Below are positions 25,901-37,800 of a DNA stretch of 64,000 nt, one piece after another. Numbering within the stretch: position 1 is the stretch's first letter; every line of letters begins with the position of its first letter. The position numbers and the translations under genes were made by a program. The notes beneath the pieces are model-generated. The model was given only the letters and a program-made list of their open reading frames with translations. It searched no databases and was not told the DNA's origin. Source of the DNA: Rostratula benghalensis (lineage: Eukaryota; Chordata; Aves; Charadriiformes; Rostratulidae); contig VXAI01000098.1 in the NCBI GenBank assembly GCA_013399305.1, forward strand, positions 422,111-486,110. The letters are read 5' to 3'.

Positions 25901-28900
25901 ACAACAGGTTGTGCTGATGCCTTTTGCTTCTTTCTGAAGTAAATGAACCAAGTATGATACAGATTCAGAACTGAAGCTCTGAATCAGTTAACAGCAAGGG
26001 AGGGGGAGGCAAGCACTTCATCAGTGCAACTACCTTTGCTTTGAGCCAACAGATTTCAGTCCATCTCCACCTATCTACAACAACGGGAATCAGTAGTCGC
26101 TTTGTGATTTTATTTTTCTGAGATGTTAAACTTACTCTTAGTTAATACACAAAGATGTCTTCAAGAGCCACAAGTAGTCTCTTTGGCTACTGAAAGCTAA
26201 GCAAAACTGCCTGGCTGCACAAGAGGAAGTTAATATTTCCCTACATTACAATGAAGAAGCAGTATGCTTAGCTATAACTTCCATTTCCTTCCTCATTTAC
26301 CCCAAGACTGAACAGGGGACTAAAGGCAGCATGTCCCAGTGTAAGAATTCCCAGGGCAGATGCCAGCAGTTTTATCCTTAATCTGCTGATCAAGCTAATG
26401 AGAGCATCACTTTGTTAGAACAAAAGGCAGGAAGTAGGCAGAGCTTCCTTGATTGATTACCTCTGTTTGATTTAGGTAGAGTACTTGGTGAGAAGCAGCT
26501 CTCCTGCTCCTCCCCACCCCCACAACTCCTTTCCTCTTGTTTTATAGAGAATTTGTGGTGCAGCTGCATCCTGGTTGCTGAGGGATAGCAGACTGCATCA
26601 TTACTGCAGCAATGCTGCTGAAGGACTCATCTAGTCTTGGTGACAGAACTTCAGTGAGGCATTAGGTCATGTCTCAGTCCCATGACTGGTGGGGGATAGC
26701 AGCATGGAGGTAATTGAATGAGCTGGTAATGACACTCACTCCAGCTTCACAGCAAGTCAGCTGCCTTAAGAGACTTTCCTACCTCACTCAAGTTGCACAC
26801 CTGCAAGGCATTCCCTTAGACATGATTTCTACAGCTTAAATAGCTACCCTTTAAAAAGTAAAGTTGACAAATAATAGAAACAGCAGCTCTTCAGAGGCAG
26901 CATTACTCTAATACTCCCTCATCTTGGAATGTCTCAGTTTTACTTTGATGCTAAGCTCTTTAAAAGCCAAGCTGTCTGGAGAGAACAGCAGAGCACTCAA
27001 GTCTCAGGAGCATCACCTGCCATCATTACAACAGAGCTCCTGTGTACCTCAGCTTTCCAGCCTCTAAACTTAGTTCTTTGGGATGCACAGAGATGACATT
27101 GTTTCATACTGGACAGGCAGAAGCATTTATATCTAAACTTGAACTGGATCAGAGAATTTCCTCCATCAGGCCCATTCAAGTGAGCATGCTTAACCACAAA
27201 CCAACTTTGAGTGTAACTGCAGCTCCGGAACTCAGCAAGCAGCAAAGTCACTGACTTACCCCAATAGCCATAACAAAGCCCCTCTTTCTTACTCCCTCTC
27301 ACACCAGTTTAGGAACTGCTGTTATGATTTTTACAGTCTGGTTTTCCAGAAGCCACAAGACAGTCATTTTATTTTCTAAGAACCCCAGCTGCTCTACAGC
27401 TGTTCTTTATTGCTTCACAGCAGAAGTTAACAGCCTTACTCAAAGTCATGTGAGGTTGATAGTCTAGAACTTCAGAGCTTCCCTGGAAGCTCATCAGCAC
27501 AGTGACTGACCCAGCTCCAGCAGGCTCTGCAGCAGCATGACCAAGCAGGGCTCCCAGCTCATGAAACACAGGAAAACTGAGGAATGATACAGCATCCACA
27601 GAAATTACTCAGTCATTTACAGCCACATCATTGGCAGGAGATGCCTTTGCAGACACTAATAAATTTGGCAGGGAGCAGGCAAGTTTCCTCTGAATTCCTT
27701 CATCAAGAGCTCACTATACTGAAGCATACCCTACCTCTTTAAGGCAGCACAAACCACATCCTGGCTCAGTTTCACCTCTCCACGCCTTAAGACTAGCCTG
27801 TGAAGACACCACCGCAGGACAACAAACTCCCACTACACCAAGCTCACTTTTCTAATTGTTTTTCTCCATTTTTAACTGAAGAATCACTTACTGCACAACA
27901 GCTTGCTATTGCCATGCCCAAACACAGCCTTTACCCAAGGCTTATGGACTATAAACTCCCAACTGATACATTGCTCTCTTCAGCTCAATACCTCCTCCTC
28001 CAGAGCACCATCTCTAAATACCAACTAACTAGAACAGCTCTTTTTCCTACAGAGCTTTTATTTGCTTCTAGAACACCTGGCTCCTTAATGCCCCTTCCCT
28101 TGTTAACTACCATTTATTACTTTATTGCCATCACATGCCTTATCTGTCACACTGGAGCCATTTCCCTTAAAGGAGCACACAACTGAGTAAGTCTGAGAAG
28201 GCACTGACAAAAACACACTTCTTCTGAGAAAAGCACATTCTGATCCAAACCATCATCCTGATAAAACTTGCCCCAAATTATGAGATGTTAGATCTTCTTA
28301 ATGAAACAGTGGAGATATTTTTAACATGGTCAAAAAACCTATTTTATCTTCTGACCTTCAGCTCAGAAATAGCTGCACCATTTTTTTCAGAGACTTCCAA
28401 AAAATCACTGCACAGGGTGAACACCCCCCCTACAATTTCAGCTTCACTATTTAGTTTGGCATCACACAACTAGCTGAAAACATGGTCTCTCAACAGAAGA
28501 TGTTAAACAACTGCTGTTACTCCCAACTTCCAGCTCTATCTATAATAATAACAAGCTCAAGTGACCTCAGCTGTTCATCTCATTCAATGTGCCAGAAATA
28601 TGCAGCAGGGAGATCTGCACTTTAATGATTTCTACTAAAGTAGATGGCAAAGCCCCTTTTTCTTCCAGAACAGAAAACAGACTGTAAAAGGGGACTCCCA
28701 TTTACCTCTTCTCACAGTCTGCTATATCCAAACAGACCCAGATCAGCTTTGAGAGTGAGAAAAGTGCCATCATTGGGTCATTAATGGGTTAAATACATAG
28801 CTATGGGATATAGCACTGATTCCCCTAAGCTTCCTGCTAAATGTACTGTGTAGTAATGTCACGCAGAGTGGTAAGGGGAGATCTCTGGAGCTGGATTATT

Positions 28901-29389
28901 TGTCCAGCTGGCTCTTTCAGATGAGTAATTTACCCCCTCACAAAGTTTAATTTGTTAAATTTCATTACTTGAGTTAGGCTTGTGATGTCCCCTCCGCTGG
29001 GTTTCAGAAATAGGGCCGCCGTTGGAGGCATCCAGGCTTTACCCAATCCAGAGCTGCATTGGTGACATGGTCAGAATCATAAAGTGATGTGTAATAATGC
29101 GAGGCAGGGCAGGCTGCAGTCTCCCTCATCCCTAATTTGGGCCCGTATCTTGCAGGGGAACCCAGGTGCTGACACCTTTCCAATGTCTTTTCTTTCTGAG
29201 ACCAGGGCACACGCATGCTGATGGAGGAATCTCCAGAATAGATTGGTGGAGACGGTTATGGCATCAAGAAATTATGCTGTAAATATAAAGTTATGTTACA
29301 AATGTAATGCGAGGCTGCTCTTATGAATCATGTCATTGCTAGATCATGTCCTGAGCAGCAAGTACCCCAATTCTGCTCTCAGTTCTGCC

Positions 29390-29500
29390 AATGTGACTCC
29401 GTTTCTCCATCTGTAAAGTATTTGTGGTACAATGTGTCTGCTTGTGTAAAACAATTTGAGACCTTTGAATGAAAAAGACAATAGAAATAGTGTTTAGCGG
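29390..29500 (+). repeat. possible ancient SINE/LINE (MIR/L3-like) remnant
   Basis: The text GTTTCTCCATCTGTAAAGTA and, further on, TTTGAGACCTTTGAATGAAA then AATAGAAAT resembles the 'ccatctgtaaaatggg ... tttgagatctttggatgaaa..ctatagaaat' pattern of old amniote repeats. The order and spacing are right, but it is diverged and not verified by masking. Confidence 0.3.
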
Positions 29501-29930
29501 CACCATATAATGTAATGTCTTTTATTATGGGATACAGTAATAGCTATTTAACTATGTAAGTCTGCTTTGTAACTCCTTCCTATTGCCGTACAAGTCATGA
29601 TTTGCAAAACCACGGCATATTCTGAAGTCTGTTCTGAAGTATCTGTGAAGTCTGTCTGGCCAGGGCTCTTAACAAAGGAGTCTTATTAATATTAATTTGA
29701 ATTTTATGTGTTGCTTTATGGGGAGCTGGTGGAATCCATAATTAGAGCCTTGAAATAGCAGCGAGCCCACTGGTAGCAGAGACCCTGAGTCTGACTACAG
29801 CCTGCTTAGATCTTAGGGTCACCAACTGTAAAGATTTCTATATATTAATGTACTTAATGGAGCTATCTATGAAAATAATACCTATGGCATGGTCCACCCC
29901 AGTGAATTTGAAGATAGCAGCTGAACTCCA

Positions 29931-29942
29931 TATATATATATA
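29931..29942. repeat. short (TA)n tract
   Basis: Six TA dinucleotides about 300 bases upstream of the H6PD CpG island. Confidence 0.85.
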
Positions 29943-30239
29943 CACAAAATTAGACTAGCCAATGCAGCTGGGGAAAATAGAGACTTTTGGTTCCTGAAAC
30001 TCCTTGCCTCAGTGCAGGTTTTGGTCTGATGGTGCGTTAGGAACCTCTCCAGCCCAAATGTGCTACAAGGGAAGGCACCATGTGCCCATCCATGCAGACA
30101 CACGATGCCCAGGGTGTCAAAAGGGTGCAAGCCTCGGTGCCCAGCAGGACGCAGTCACCGCGACGATGCTGAGCTGGGGCTGGGCAAGGGTGGCTTCAAC
30201 AAGACAAAGGACTTGCGCCCCCAAGCCCCCCTCTTAGCC

Positions 30240-30880
30240 CTGAGATTTTTTTTTTTTTTCTCCCCTCCCGAGCGCCGTTACCCGGCAAGAGCCGACACCA
30301 ACCGCAGAGTCTCTCGGCGGTGGGAGGAGCGCTCGGGAGGGCGGGGCGCTGTGCCGGGCCCGCCCGCAGCCGCCGCCACCGCCCCACTGGCGGGTGGGAG
30401 GGAGGTGAGTCGGGGGCGGCGGGGACGGGCTGGGGGGGGTCGGGAGATGGAGGCGGTTCTTAGCGGGGCTTCACCCCGCCGTGGCTGCGTGTGACGGCTG
30501 GGAAAGGGCGGCCTTCTCCCGCGGGGTGCACGGTATTGCCATGCGGCGCCCTCCCCGCTTCCCATCCCTCCCGCGCCGCTTGTCTCTCTCGCCCACCTGT
30601 GTCCGCCACGGGGGATGCTCCCCGGGGCCGCTCTGCATCCCCCGGGCTCGGGAACCGGGAGGAGACCGGCAGTGGGCAGCCTGGGGACGGTGACTGATGA
30701 GGCTGGGGTATCCCCCCCGCTGTCACAGCGAGGTACGGGCACCCTGCGGGTCTGGGGTCCGGGTGGTGATGGTGCCCATCACCGTGGGCGTTCTTCTGGC
30801 TGTCACCACGTCCGCCCGCCTCCCCAGGGTGTCGGGAAGCGAGCTGCTGCGGCCGGAGCTTGCTCGCTTTTAAGAGCAGG
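30240..30880 (+). promoter_or_regulatory. H6PD: CpG island promoter of H6PD
   Basis: G+C and CpG density are high from about 30260 to 30850, starting right after a T14 run (30246-30259). The island contains GC boxes (GGGCGGGGCG near 30339) and no clear TATA box, as is usual for a housekeeping CpG promoter. It holds a candidate non-coding exon 1 with a perfect GAG|GTGAGT donor. The H6PD start codon is 3.8 kb downstream, which fits the family's gene structure with a non-coding first exon. Confidence 0.75.
30290..30404 (+). other. H6PD: H6PD exon 1, non-coding (5' end approximate)
   Basis: The exon ends at 30404 on a consensus donor GAG|GTGAGT. The start is estimated from the GC-rich rise and is not defined by sequence. 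No ATG opens a conserved frame here; translation starts in exon 2. Confidence 0.55.
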
Positions 30881-33800
30881 GCTGTCCATCACCGCTGCGC
30901 TGGATGGTTAATGAGATGGTTAATGAGAAAGGCCAAGCGCTAATTCATGCATCTCTCGGCTTGCTTTTAACGTGAGTGTCCACAGTGAGCCTCTGACCTT
31001 TCCAGGAGCTGGTGCTGAAGTCATTCTTGCTACAGTGCTTGGAGCCTCCACAGGCAGAAGGCTAATATTATTTTCCCAATTTTCAAATAATCTCAATTAC
31101 TCTTCCCTTTGCCCATTACACGTGCAGGAGCCTCAGCCCACACTGGACTTGGCTGAGCATCTGTTAATGGGGATGCAACAGTAACAAAAATGGGGTTGGT
31201 TTGGTTGGTTTGTTGTTTTTTTTTTCATTTTTTCCATACAGCAGGGGAGCATAACAAGACCTGAAATGAGCTCCCATCAAACTGGGACTCCAGTATCCGT
31301 GCAAGGGCATGCACAGTCTCACTGCCAGGTTAAACTCTTACAGTGTTTTGTAAGGATTGGGCCCAGGAGCCTTTTCCTGAAGCCTGACTGACTAATTTGT
31401 TCAGCCTGGCTGGGGGATTTTTAGAGTTTTGTTTTGGTTTTATTTTTACTGTGAACAGTGATGAATATCTGATATGAAAGCAGCAAACAAACATCCCTGG
31501 CTTTACTGTGCTTATTCTGGGCAGTGTAGTACAATAGTTTGCAACTGGGAGTGTTGAGAAACTGGTTTTCAGGTGGCTGGGAAATACCTGTGACTGTGTA
31601 GCTGAATCTGCCAGGAAATTACTTGGCTAATTCACTTCATTTCCTGGGGTACGTGGAAGAGAATGGAAGAGAATGACCCACCCAAGCCCTTCCCATTCCA
31701 TAGCAGGTACCTGCTCTTCAGCTGTGGTCTCTGTACACCACGGCCCCGACTGCAGCCTGCCAAGGTGCAATGGGCACCACGTCAAACTTCAGTAGGTGCC
31801 TGGAGCAAAGGTTGCTCAAGCAAATGTAAATAGTACTTTATTGCACTGAGAAACTGTCATCTGCTCTATAATCCCATAGTGGGGGAAGGAAAACCAAACC
31901 TCTGCTAAAAATGGTAGTTATTTACACTGCAGGCAAAATCTCAGGAACCACACTTCTGCCCCTCTGGAATTGCCAGTGCTGTTTGCTGGAGCATATATAG
32001 GACAGCAAGAAGAGGGGGGGGGAAGCAGCGCAACAGAAGGCTGGAGAGAGGTGATAGGAGTTAGATTTATGGCCCACAATGTACCTTGTTGAAGGTCTCT
32101 GGAGAAAAGCAGTGGATACTGGACCCTCTCTTGAGGGTGTGATGCGCCCTGTGAGGGGCATTGAGGCTGTCTCCTTGCACGATGGCTGGGCAGAGGGGGC
32201 TGCAGTTGTGTCTGGCTGACACAGCTCAGCTGCTGTGTGATTTCCACGCAGGAAACAGGGAAGGAAAAGCCAAGGAGTCTCTGTGCAAACCGACAGAAGG
32301 AAGGCATGGCAGCATCACACCGGGCACGTGCCATCCTGCCCTCCTGGGGGGCTCACTAAAACTGTCCAATTCTCACTGCATCAGTTTTGCAGTCTGGAGA
32401 AACCCTTTTTTCTGAGGGTTGTAGCAGGGGACTGTTCCCAGGGAGGCCCACGAGCCTCTCAGTTAAAGACCTGTAGCATCAACTTGAGCTCACGTGCAAG
32501 GTGGAGGAGTCAGTGAGTCAGGAAGACACTCTGGAGCAGGACTTGTCATGTATATCTGCCTTTTGCCTGCTGGCAAGCAGCAGCCAAAACATTTAGCACA
32601 GCCAACGTGTAGGGACAGAGAGCTGGGATGTTGCTGGCAGAGGTATGTTCACTTTTTTCTCTGCTGTAATTGGGTCTTTCCCCTCATTTACCAGAAAGGG
32701 AACAACCTGCCTTATCTTGCTTGCTCACCTGACCGTTGATCAGAGAGTCTGCTGTACTCTCAGGCACAGGAGAAGAGAGATCTGTGCTCAGGAGGGGCTG
32801 TGAAGACGACAAATTTCCAGCTACTTTTGCCACTGTGGTTTCTGCAAAGCATCTGTATTGCCCAGGTGAGTCTGCTGGGGAGAGAAGACTGAGATTATTA
32901 CAAAGACCAGTTCAAACTGCAAATAGGGAGAGATAATCAGAAGTACAGTCATGAAACTGCCATTTTAAAATGGTGTAGTCGTGCCAGTGAGTCTGCAACT
33001 GCACCAGTATAAAAGAGCTGTGTGCTTTTTCCTCTTGATGTCAAAAAATTGCTGGTTTTCCTACACAGGTAAAATTAAAATGTATGAAATTACTGACCAG
33101 AACCAAGAGTTTTAAAAGAACTTAATTATCTTGTGTGCTGTGAACGCTGTGCTCCAACTAAACACAACTTCAGAAAATTAAATTAAGAGAATGAGGTAGC
33201 CAGTGCAAGAGCTTCTGAAATAACACTTGGTGTCATGAGAACAGCACAACAGCTTACCCACTTGTTCCAGATGATCTCTCTTGAGATGTAAAGTCATTGC
33301 CATGTTTTTAGGTATAAGGACTTAAGATGTCATTTCTCTTAAAAATGAATTTATTTTGAATTTGAGAAACAAGAATAAATAAGAAGGAGCCAAGGGCCTT
33401 TTTGATCAGGGAGGTGAGCTGTTACTGGCTGCAGTGGTTTGAATGGGTGCTGAGCAGAGAAGGCCAGGACGGGTGCTGACACGTGATGGAAAGTTGCAGG
33501 AGGCAGGACACAAACCCCACATTGTCTCCTGGCAGCATACACAACCATCGTGAGGCAGCATCTAGAGTGGCTTATGTCTAGACTCAGTTTTAAGGACTAA
33601 ACTTCTTTCCCTGAGTTGTTTTATCAGACCATTTGTCTCCCAGTAGCTCGCTAGAACCTAGTTCAGCTCTGCTCCTGAGTGTGGTGGTGCACTGGAGTTG
33701 TTCAAGTGCAGTGTGTTAAAGAAGAGCCCATGTCCTGGAACTGCCAGTGGTCGTGCTTGTCTCTGAGCTGCTGTGACAATATTGACATGAAGCAATGCCA

Positions 33801-34234
33801 AGGCAGCATAATACCATTGGAGCAAAGTCCCAAACTGGAGGTTGTTGAAAGCAGCAGTTAATTTGCAGGCACATGTGTTTGTAGCCAGCCCTGAAAATTG
33901 TATTAAAATGGATTGCAGCCTCACTGTCAAAAGGCATTGACACCCCCTCGTTAACTCAGCTGTGAGAGCAATGTTTGTGCTACCAAAAAACCTCAGGCAC
34001 ACACTGTCTTCCACCTCTTGGTTTGCGTGAGGAGGCTCCTGTCTTTCCAAGAGCCCCAGTCACTGCCAAGGTGGAAATCATGGAGGGGAGGAGACTGTTG
34101 GGTGGAGGATCCAGACAGAAGTCCCTGGTTCCTCAGGTACCTTGCATTGTGATTTGCAGATAAAACATTGACTGACAGACTTTCTTTTTTAATCCTGTCC
34201 TCTAGTGTTCCTGAGTCTACCTCTTCTCTCCCAG
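30405..34234 (+). other. H6PD: H6PD intron 1
   Basis: About 3.8 kb between the CpG-island donor and the exon 2 acceptor. Nothing coding is seen. It contains the 3' half of the CpG island and a duplicated 12-mer (30903-30926) with GTTAAT cores. Two possible acceptors exist: AG at 34204-34205 after a strong pyrimidine tract, or AG at 34233-34234 just before the start codon. They would give a 30-nt or a 1-nt leader in exon 2. Confidence 0.6.
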
Positions 34235-34235
34235 G

Positions 34236-34862
34236 ATGCTGAAGAGTGTCCTGTGTACAGTGTTGTTCATGGGAGCCTTGCCGTCACTGGCTGAGGTGTC
34301 CCAAGGCCACATCTCAGTGATCTTGCTGGGAGCCACAGGTGACTTGGCCAAGAAGTATTTGTGGCAGGGTCTGTTCCAACTCTACATGGACCAAGTGAGC
34401 AGTGGCCACAGCTTCACTTTCCACGGGGCTGCTCTGACAGCTCTGGAGCCAGGGCAGAGGCTGATGTTTGATGTGCTGAAGAATCTGGCCTGTCCCCCGG
34501 ATGAATCTCCTGACAGATGTGCTGTGCTCAAGGACCAATTCCTGAAGCTGAGCCAATACCACCAGCTGAAGACTGCCGAAAACTATACTGTGCTGAACAG
34601 AGAGATCCAGACGCTGCTTCTCCAGGAGGGGCTGAAGGAGGCTGGAAGGATCTTCTACTTCTCAGTACCACCGTTTGCCTACACAGAGATCGCCCGCCAC
34701 ATCAACAGCAGCTGCAGACCACCTCCGGGAGCCTGGCTACGTGTGGTGCTGGAGAAGCCTTTTGGCCATGACCTGGAGTCAGCCCAGCAGCTGGCTGCAG
34801 AACTGACAAGCTTCTTCAAGGAAGAGGAGATGTACCGGGTGGACCACTACCTTGGCAAACAG
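34236..34862 (+). CDS. H6PD: H6PD coding exon 2 (residues 1-209)
   Basis: It opens with ATG at 34236 and a hydrophobic signal peptide (MLKSVLCTVLFMGALPSLA). It then carries the N-terminal Rossmann domain of glucose-6-phosphate dehydrogenase: GATGDLAKKYLWQ, RIFYFSVPP, LEKPFGHD and YRVDHYLGKQ. The exon closes on CAG|GTGAGC with phase 0. The open frame continues into the intron for 25 codons, which are not part of the protein. Confidence 0.97.
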
Positions 34863-37800
34863 GTGAGCAGCTTGAAACACGCAGCCCCGTGCCAGGGTGA
34901 GGGACTTAGTGGCTGGGAGAGTGTTGGGTGTCAGCCCTAGATCTACGGAGAGGGTTGTTCCCCTCTCAGGCAGAGCTGCTGAGTGTGCTCCCAAGCCTCC
35001 ACTTGCTTTTGGAGGACTGTCCTGTTATTCTTGTCCTGTCCCATGCTGCTGCCCATCCTCCCACAGAGCAGAGATGTACAGACCAAAGCAGGTCTTTCTC
35101 CCCTTGGAGTGACGAGGGTCCCCTCTCCAGGGGGAAGCCAGGCTGGAGGGGTGAACTCTGTGTGTGTATGAAGGAGAGATGCAGAATTCATCTGGTCTTT
35201 CACCAAGGTCAGAGCTTTGATTTCGCTGAATAAGCAACGCCTTTTCCCTCTCAGAGTTCTCCCATCTCACTACACACAGGCCTCTCTGCTTAGCCATGGC
35301 TTCTAGAAGCAGGTTTATTTTTTTAATTTGATATGATATGGAGCTGATGGGTTGTTAGTTTTTGCGGGATGCTTAGGAGAAGGTTCCTTCCTGCACTGTG
35401 CTCCACTTCAGGGTGTGGAGAACTGGCTGCTGCAGGAGGTGTAACTGCATTGTCCCAGAGGGAATGTGTTCAAGGACATGCCATCCTTGTTTTAGAGGAA
35501 CATGATGTCACATTTTGAAAGAAGCCTGTTCCAGCCATGGCAATGTGGCCAGATTTTACTCAGAAGGTTGCATGTCCAGCTGCAAGGAGGCATCTCTACT
35601 GAAAGGGGGGATTTCTTCTTTCTTTTTTTTTTTTTTTTGTCCCTTTTATTTTTCTCCTCCCCAAAAAGCAGGTGGCTTTAGTGGTATAAGCATCTGATCT
35701 AATGTAATTCAGCAGTTTGGGACTGTGTATAAGTCCTAGGATGATCTGACTCAGCTCTTTGTCCCTTGACGGATATGAACCGAGTGTCTTGCAGTTTGTA
35801 GTTCAGCCTTTTTCACATGAAACCTAAGAGTGCCTCAGAAAGGCCTTTAATGTCTGCTCCGTACAGTCTTTGGAGACCCCACTGTGCATCACTGCAGGCT
35901 CTCTTGCTGATTTTCTCTTTTCTGACCCACTCTGCTCTCTGCTGTGTGGCATGTCTGCTGGCACCCCAGAGCTGGCCACATCCCAGAGCTGGGTGAGGCA
36001 GAGGTGCTCTGGAAATCTGGTGAGTTTTTACTGGGTCTTTGACTTTTTTTTTTTTTTTTTTCCTTTGCAGGCTGTAGCCCATATCCTGCCTTTTCGACAT
36101 CAGAACCAACAGTTTCTGGATCCAATTTGGAACCGTCATCATGTGGAAAGAGTGGAGGTTGTCTTGAAAGAGACTGTGGACGCTAAAGGTTGGTGGGGCA
36201 AGTGTGCAGAGCTGGGGTGAATGAGAAGGAGAACTGGTGGGTTCATGAACTATGTGAAAGTTGCCCTTGAGGTAGTGTTGGTGCAGAAGCAAAAAGAGCT
36301 GAGAGGGACTGTCTTATACTTCTTATGCTAGGGACTGACTCGCTTCCAGGTAGTGTTGCTGCTTCCAAGAAAAGATTCCCATTGCAGTTCAGCCAGGAGC
36401 AGGGGTGGAATCCCCCACCATTTTTGCTGCAGAGCTCTGGGGGCATCACACCTCACTTTCTATCCCAAATCCTGGTAAAAGGCACTGGATTTGGAATGGG
36501 TGCAGTCTAAGGCAACTTCAGTTCAGTGCTGTAATAAGCTGGCTGTTGTACAACCCTTTTCTATTCCCATCCTGTTAGCTCCCAAACTCACACTGATCAT
36601 ACATTTGCACTATTCTTTGGAAGATGCTTTTGCATCTTTTGCCTGGACTTTGCTAATATCAGCTAGTCGGTGTCAGTCCAGGTACCTAGGTCAGTCTGTG
36701 TTTGTCTGCCTGTTTCTTTCCCTTCCTCTCTGTAATAAGAAAGAGCATTGCAGAGAGAAAATCCAAGCCCAGAGGTGCTAGCATGGCTCTCCTGCTGAAG
36801 GACACGGCTGCAATCCCTCCCTGCAATGCTGCAGCAGCCTCTCTGCAGTGCTCAGCATAAAGCACTCAGGGCTGGACTGCCACCCGCAGCACTTCTCGGC
36901 ATGTCAGGCGCCCTCAGTTCTGCAACATCAGGATTGCTGCTCCGCTCGCTTTACCTCCTCTTCTATCCATCCCCCTCCCTCCCTCAGCCACCACAAATTC
37001 AATTATTGCAACTTTATCAAACTTGGAGTGATCTTTGGTTTGGCAGCCCAGACCTGAGCTGGGCCTGTTTGTGGGAGAGGGGATGCACTGCAGAGAGATT
37101 CAGGGAGAAGTGTTGTCTCTATGTAGCCCAGCTGCACCCTGCAGCCTCCCTGCTCTGATCAGCTTAGTAATTTTTCATTTGACGTCTTTTTTCCCCCCTC
37201 CCTTTGCAGCTTCAGAAGGCAGCCTGGCTCCCAGCAAGTCTGCAGCATTGATTATGTTAATGAATGTGCCTTTGGATCAGAGCAAGGAAGATGAATGTAT
37301 CAATCAATAGGGGAAGCCTGTGGCTGTGATGTAGTCTGCAGTGTGGAGCCTGCTGCTGCTGGATCACAGAAAGGCATCTGTTTGACTCACTTTCTGTATA
37401 AGTGCCTTGTCCTTCTTCTTCCCCTGTTCCCACCTGCATGGGAAGCCAGGCAGGGAAAGAGAAGCAGGGCTTTGAGCATGGAATTTTGTGCATGAAATCT
37501 CAAGGGCATGGCTCAGCAAGAGCCTTCCAAGGACATGAAAACCAGGAGAAAAGAGGCAGGGAAGGCAGCGCGCATTGCCACAGCCCAGCCTCAGCTGTAG
37601 AGCTGCTGGGGTCCCTGCTGTGACCCCTTTTCCAGCTACACTGTCAAAGCTTTTGGGTAGAATTGCATATTGTGTGGAGTCCCAGACCCAGGTGCTGTGA
37701 CCTGTGGGACAGGAGTGTCAGGGGAAGGGTTATGCAGGGGCCCTGCATCGTGCTGTATGTGGGAGGTTTGAGCTAGATGCTGCTGCTGGTTGCTGACCGT

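Larger units (their letters stand above)
23200..30240. other. intergenic region upstream of H6PD
   Basis: No coding exon or RNA gene recognised. The sequence is AT-richer than its surroundings. A short TA repeat lies at 29931-29942, and a possible ancient SINE remnant at about 29390-29500. Confidence 0.5.

Noticed and set aside
1..30000. Search for GPR157, SLC2A5 or other neighbouring protein-coding exons
   Set aside because: No seven-helix or sugar-transporter motif was found on either strand; by synteny GPR157 should lie beyond the left edge.
34863..34940. Open frame continuing 25 codons past the H6PD exon 2 donor
   Set aside because: It begins exactly at a consensus GTGAGC donor, is not conserved with the family, and exon 3 restores homology.
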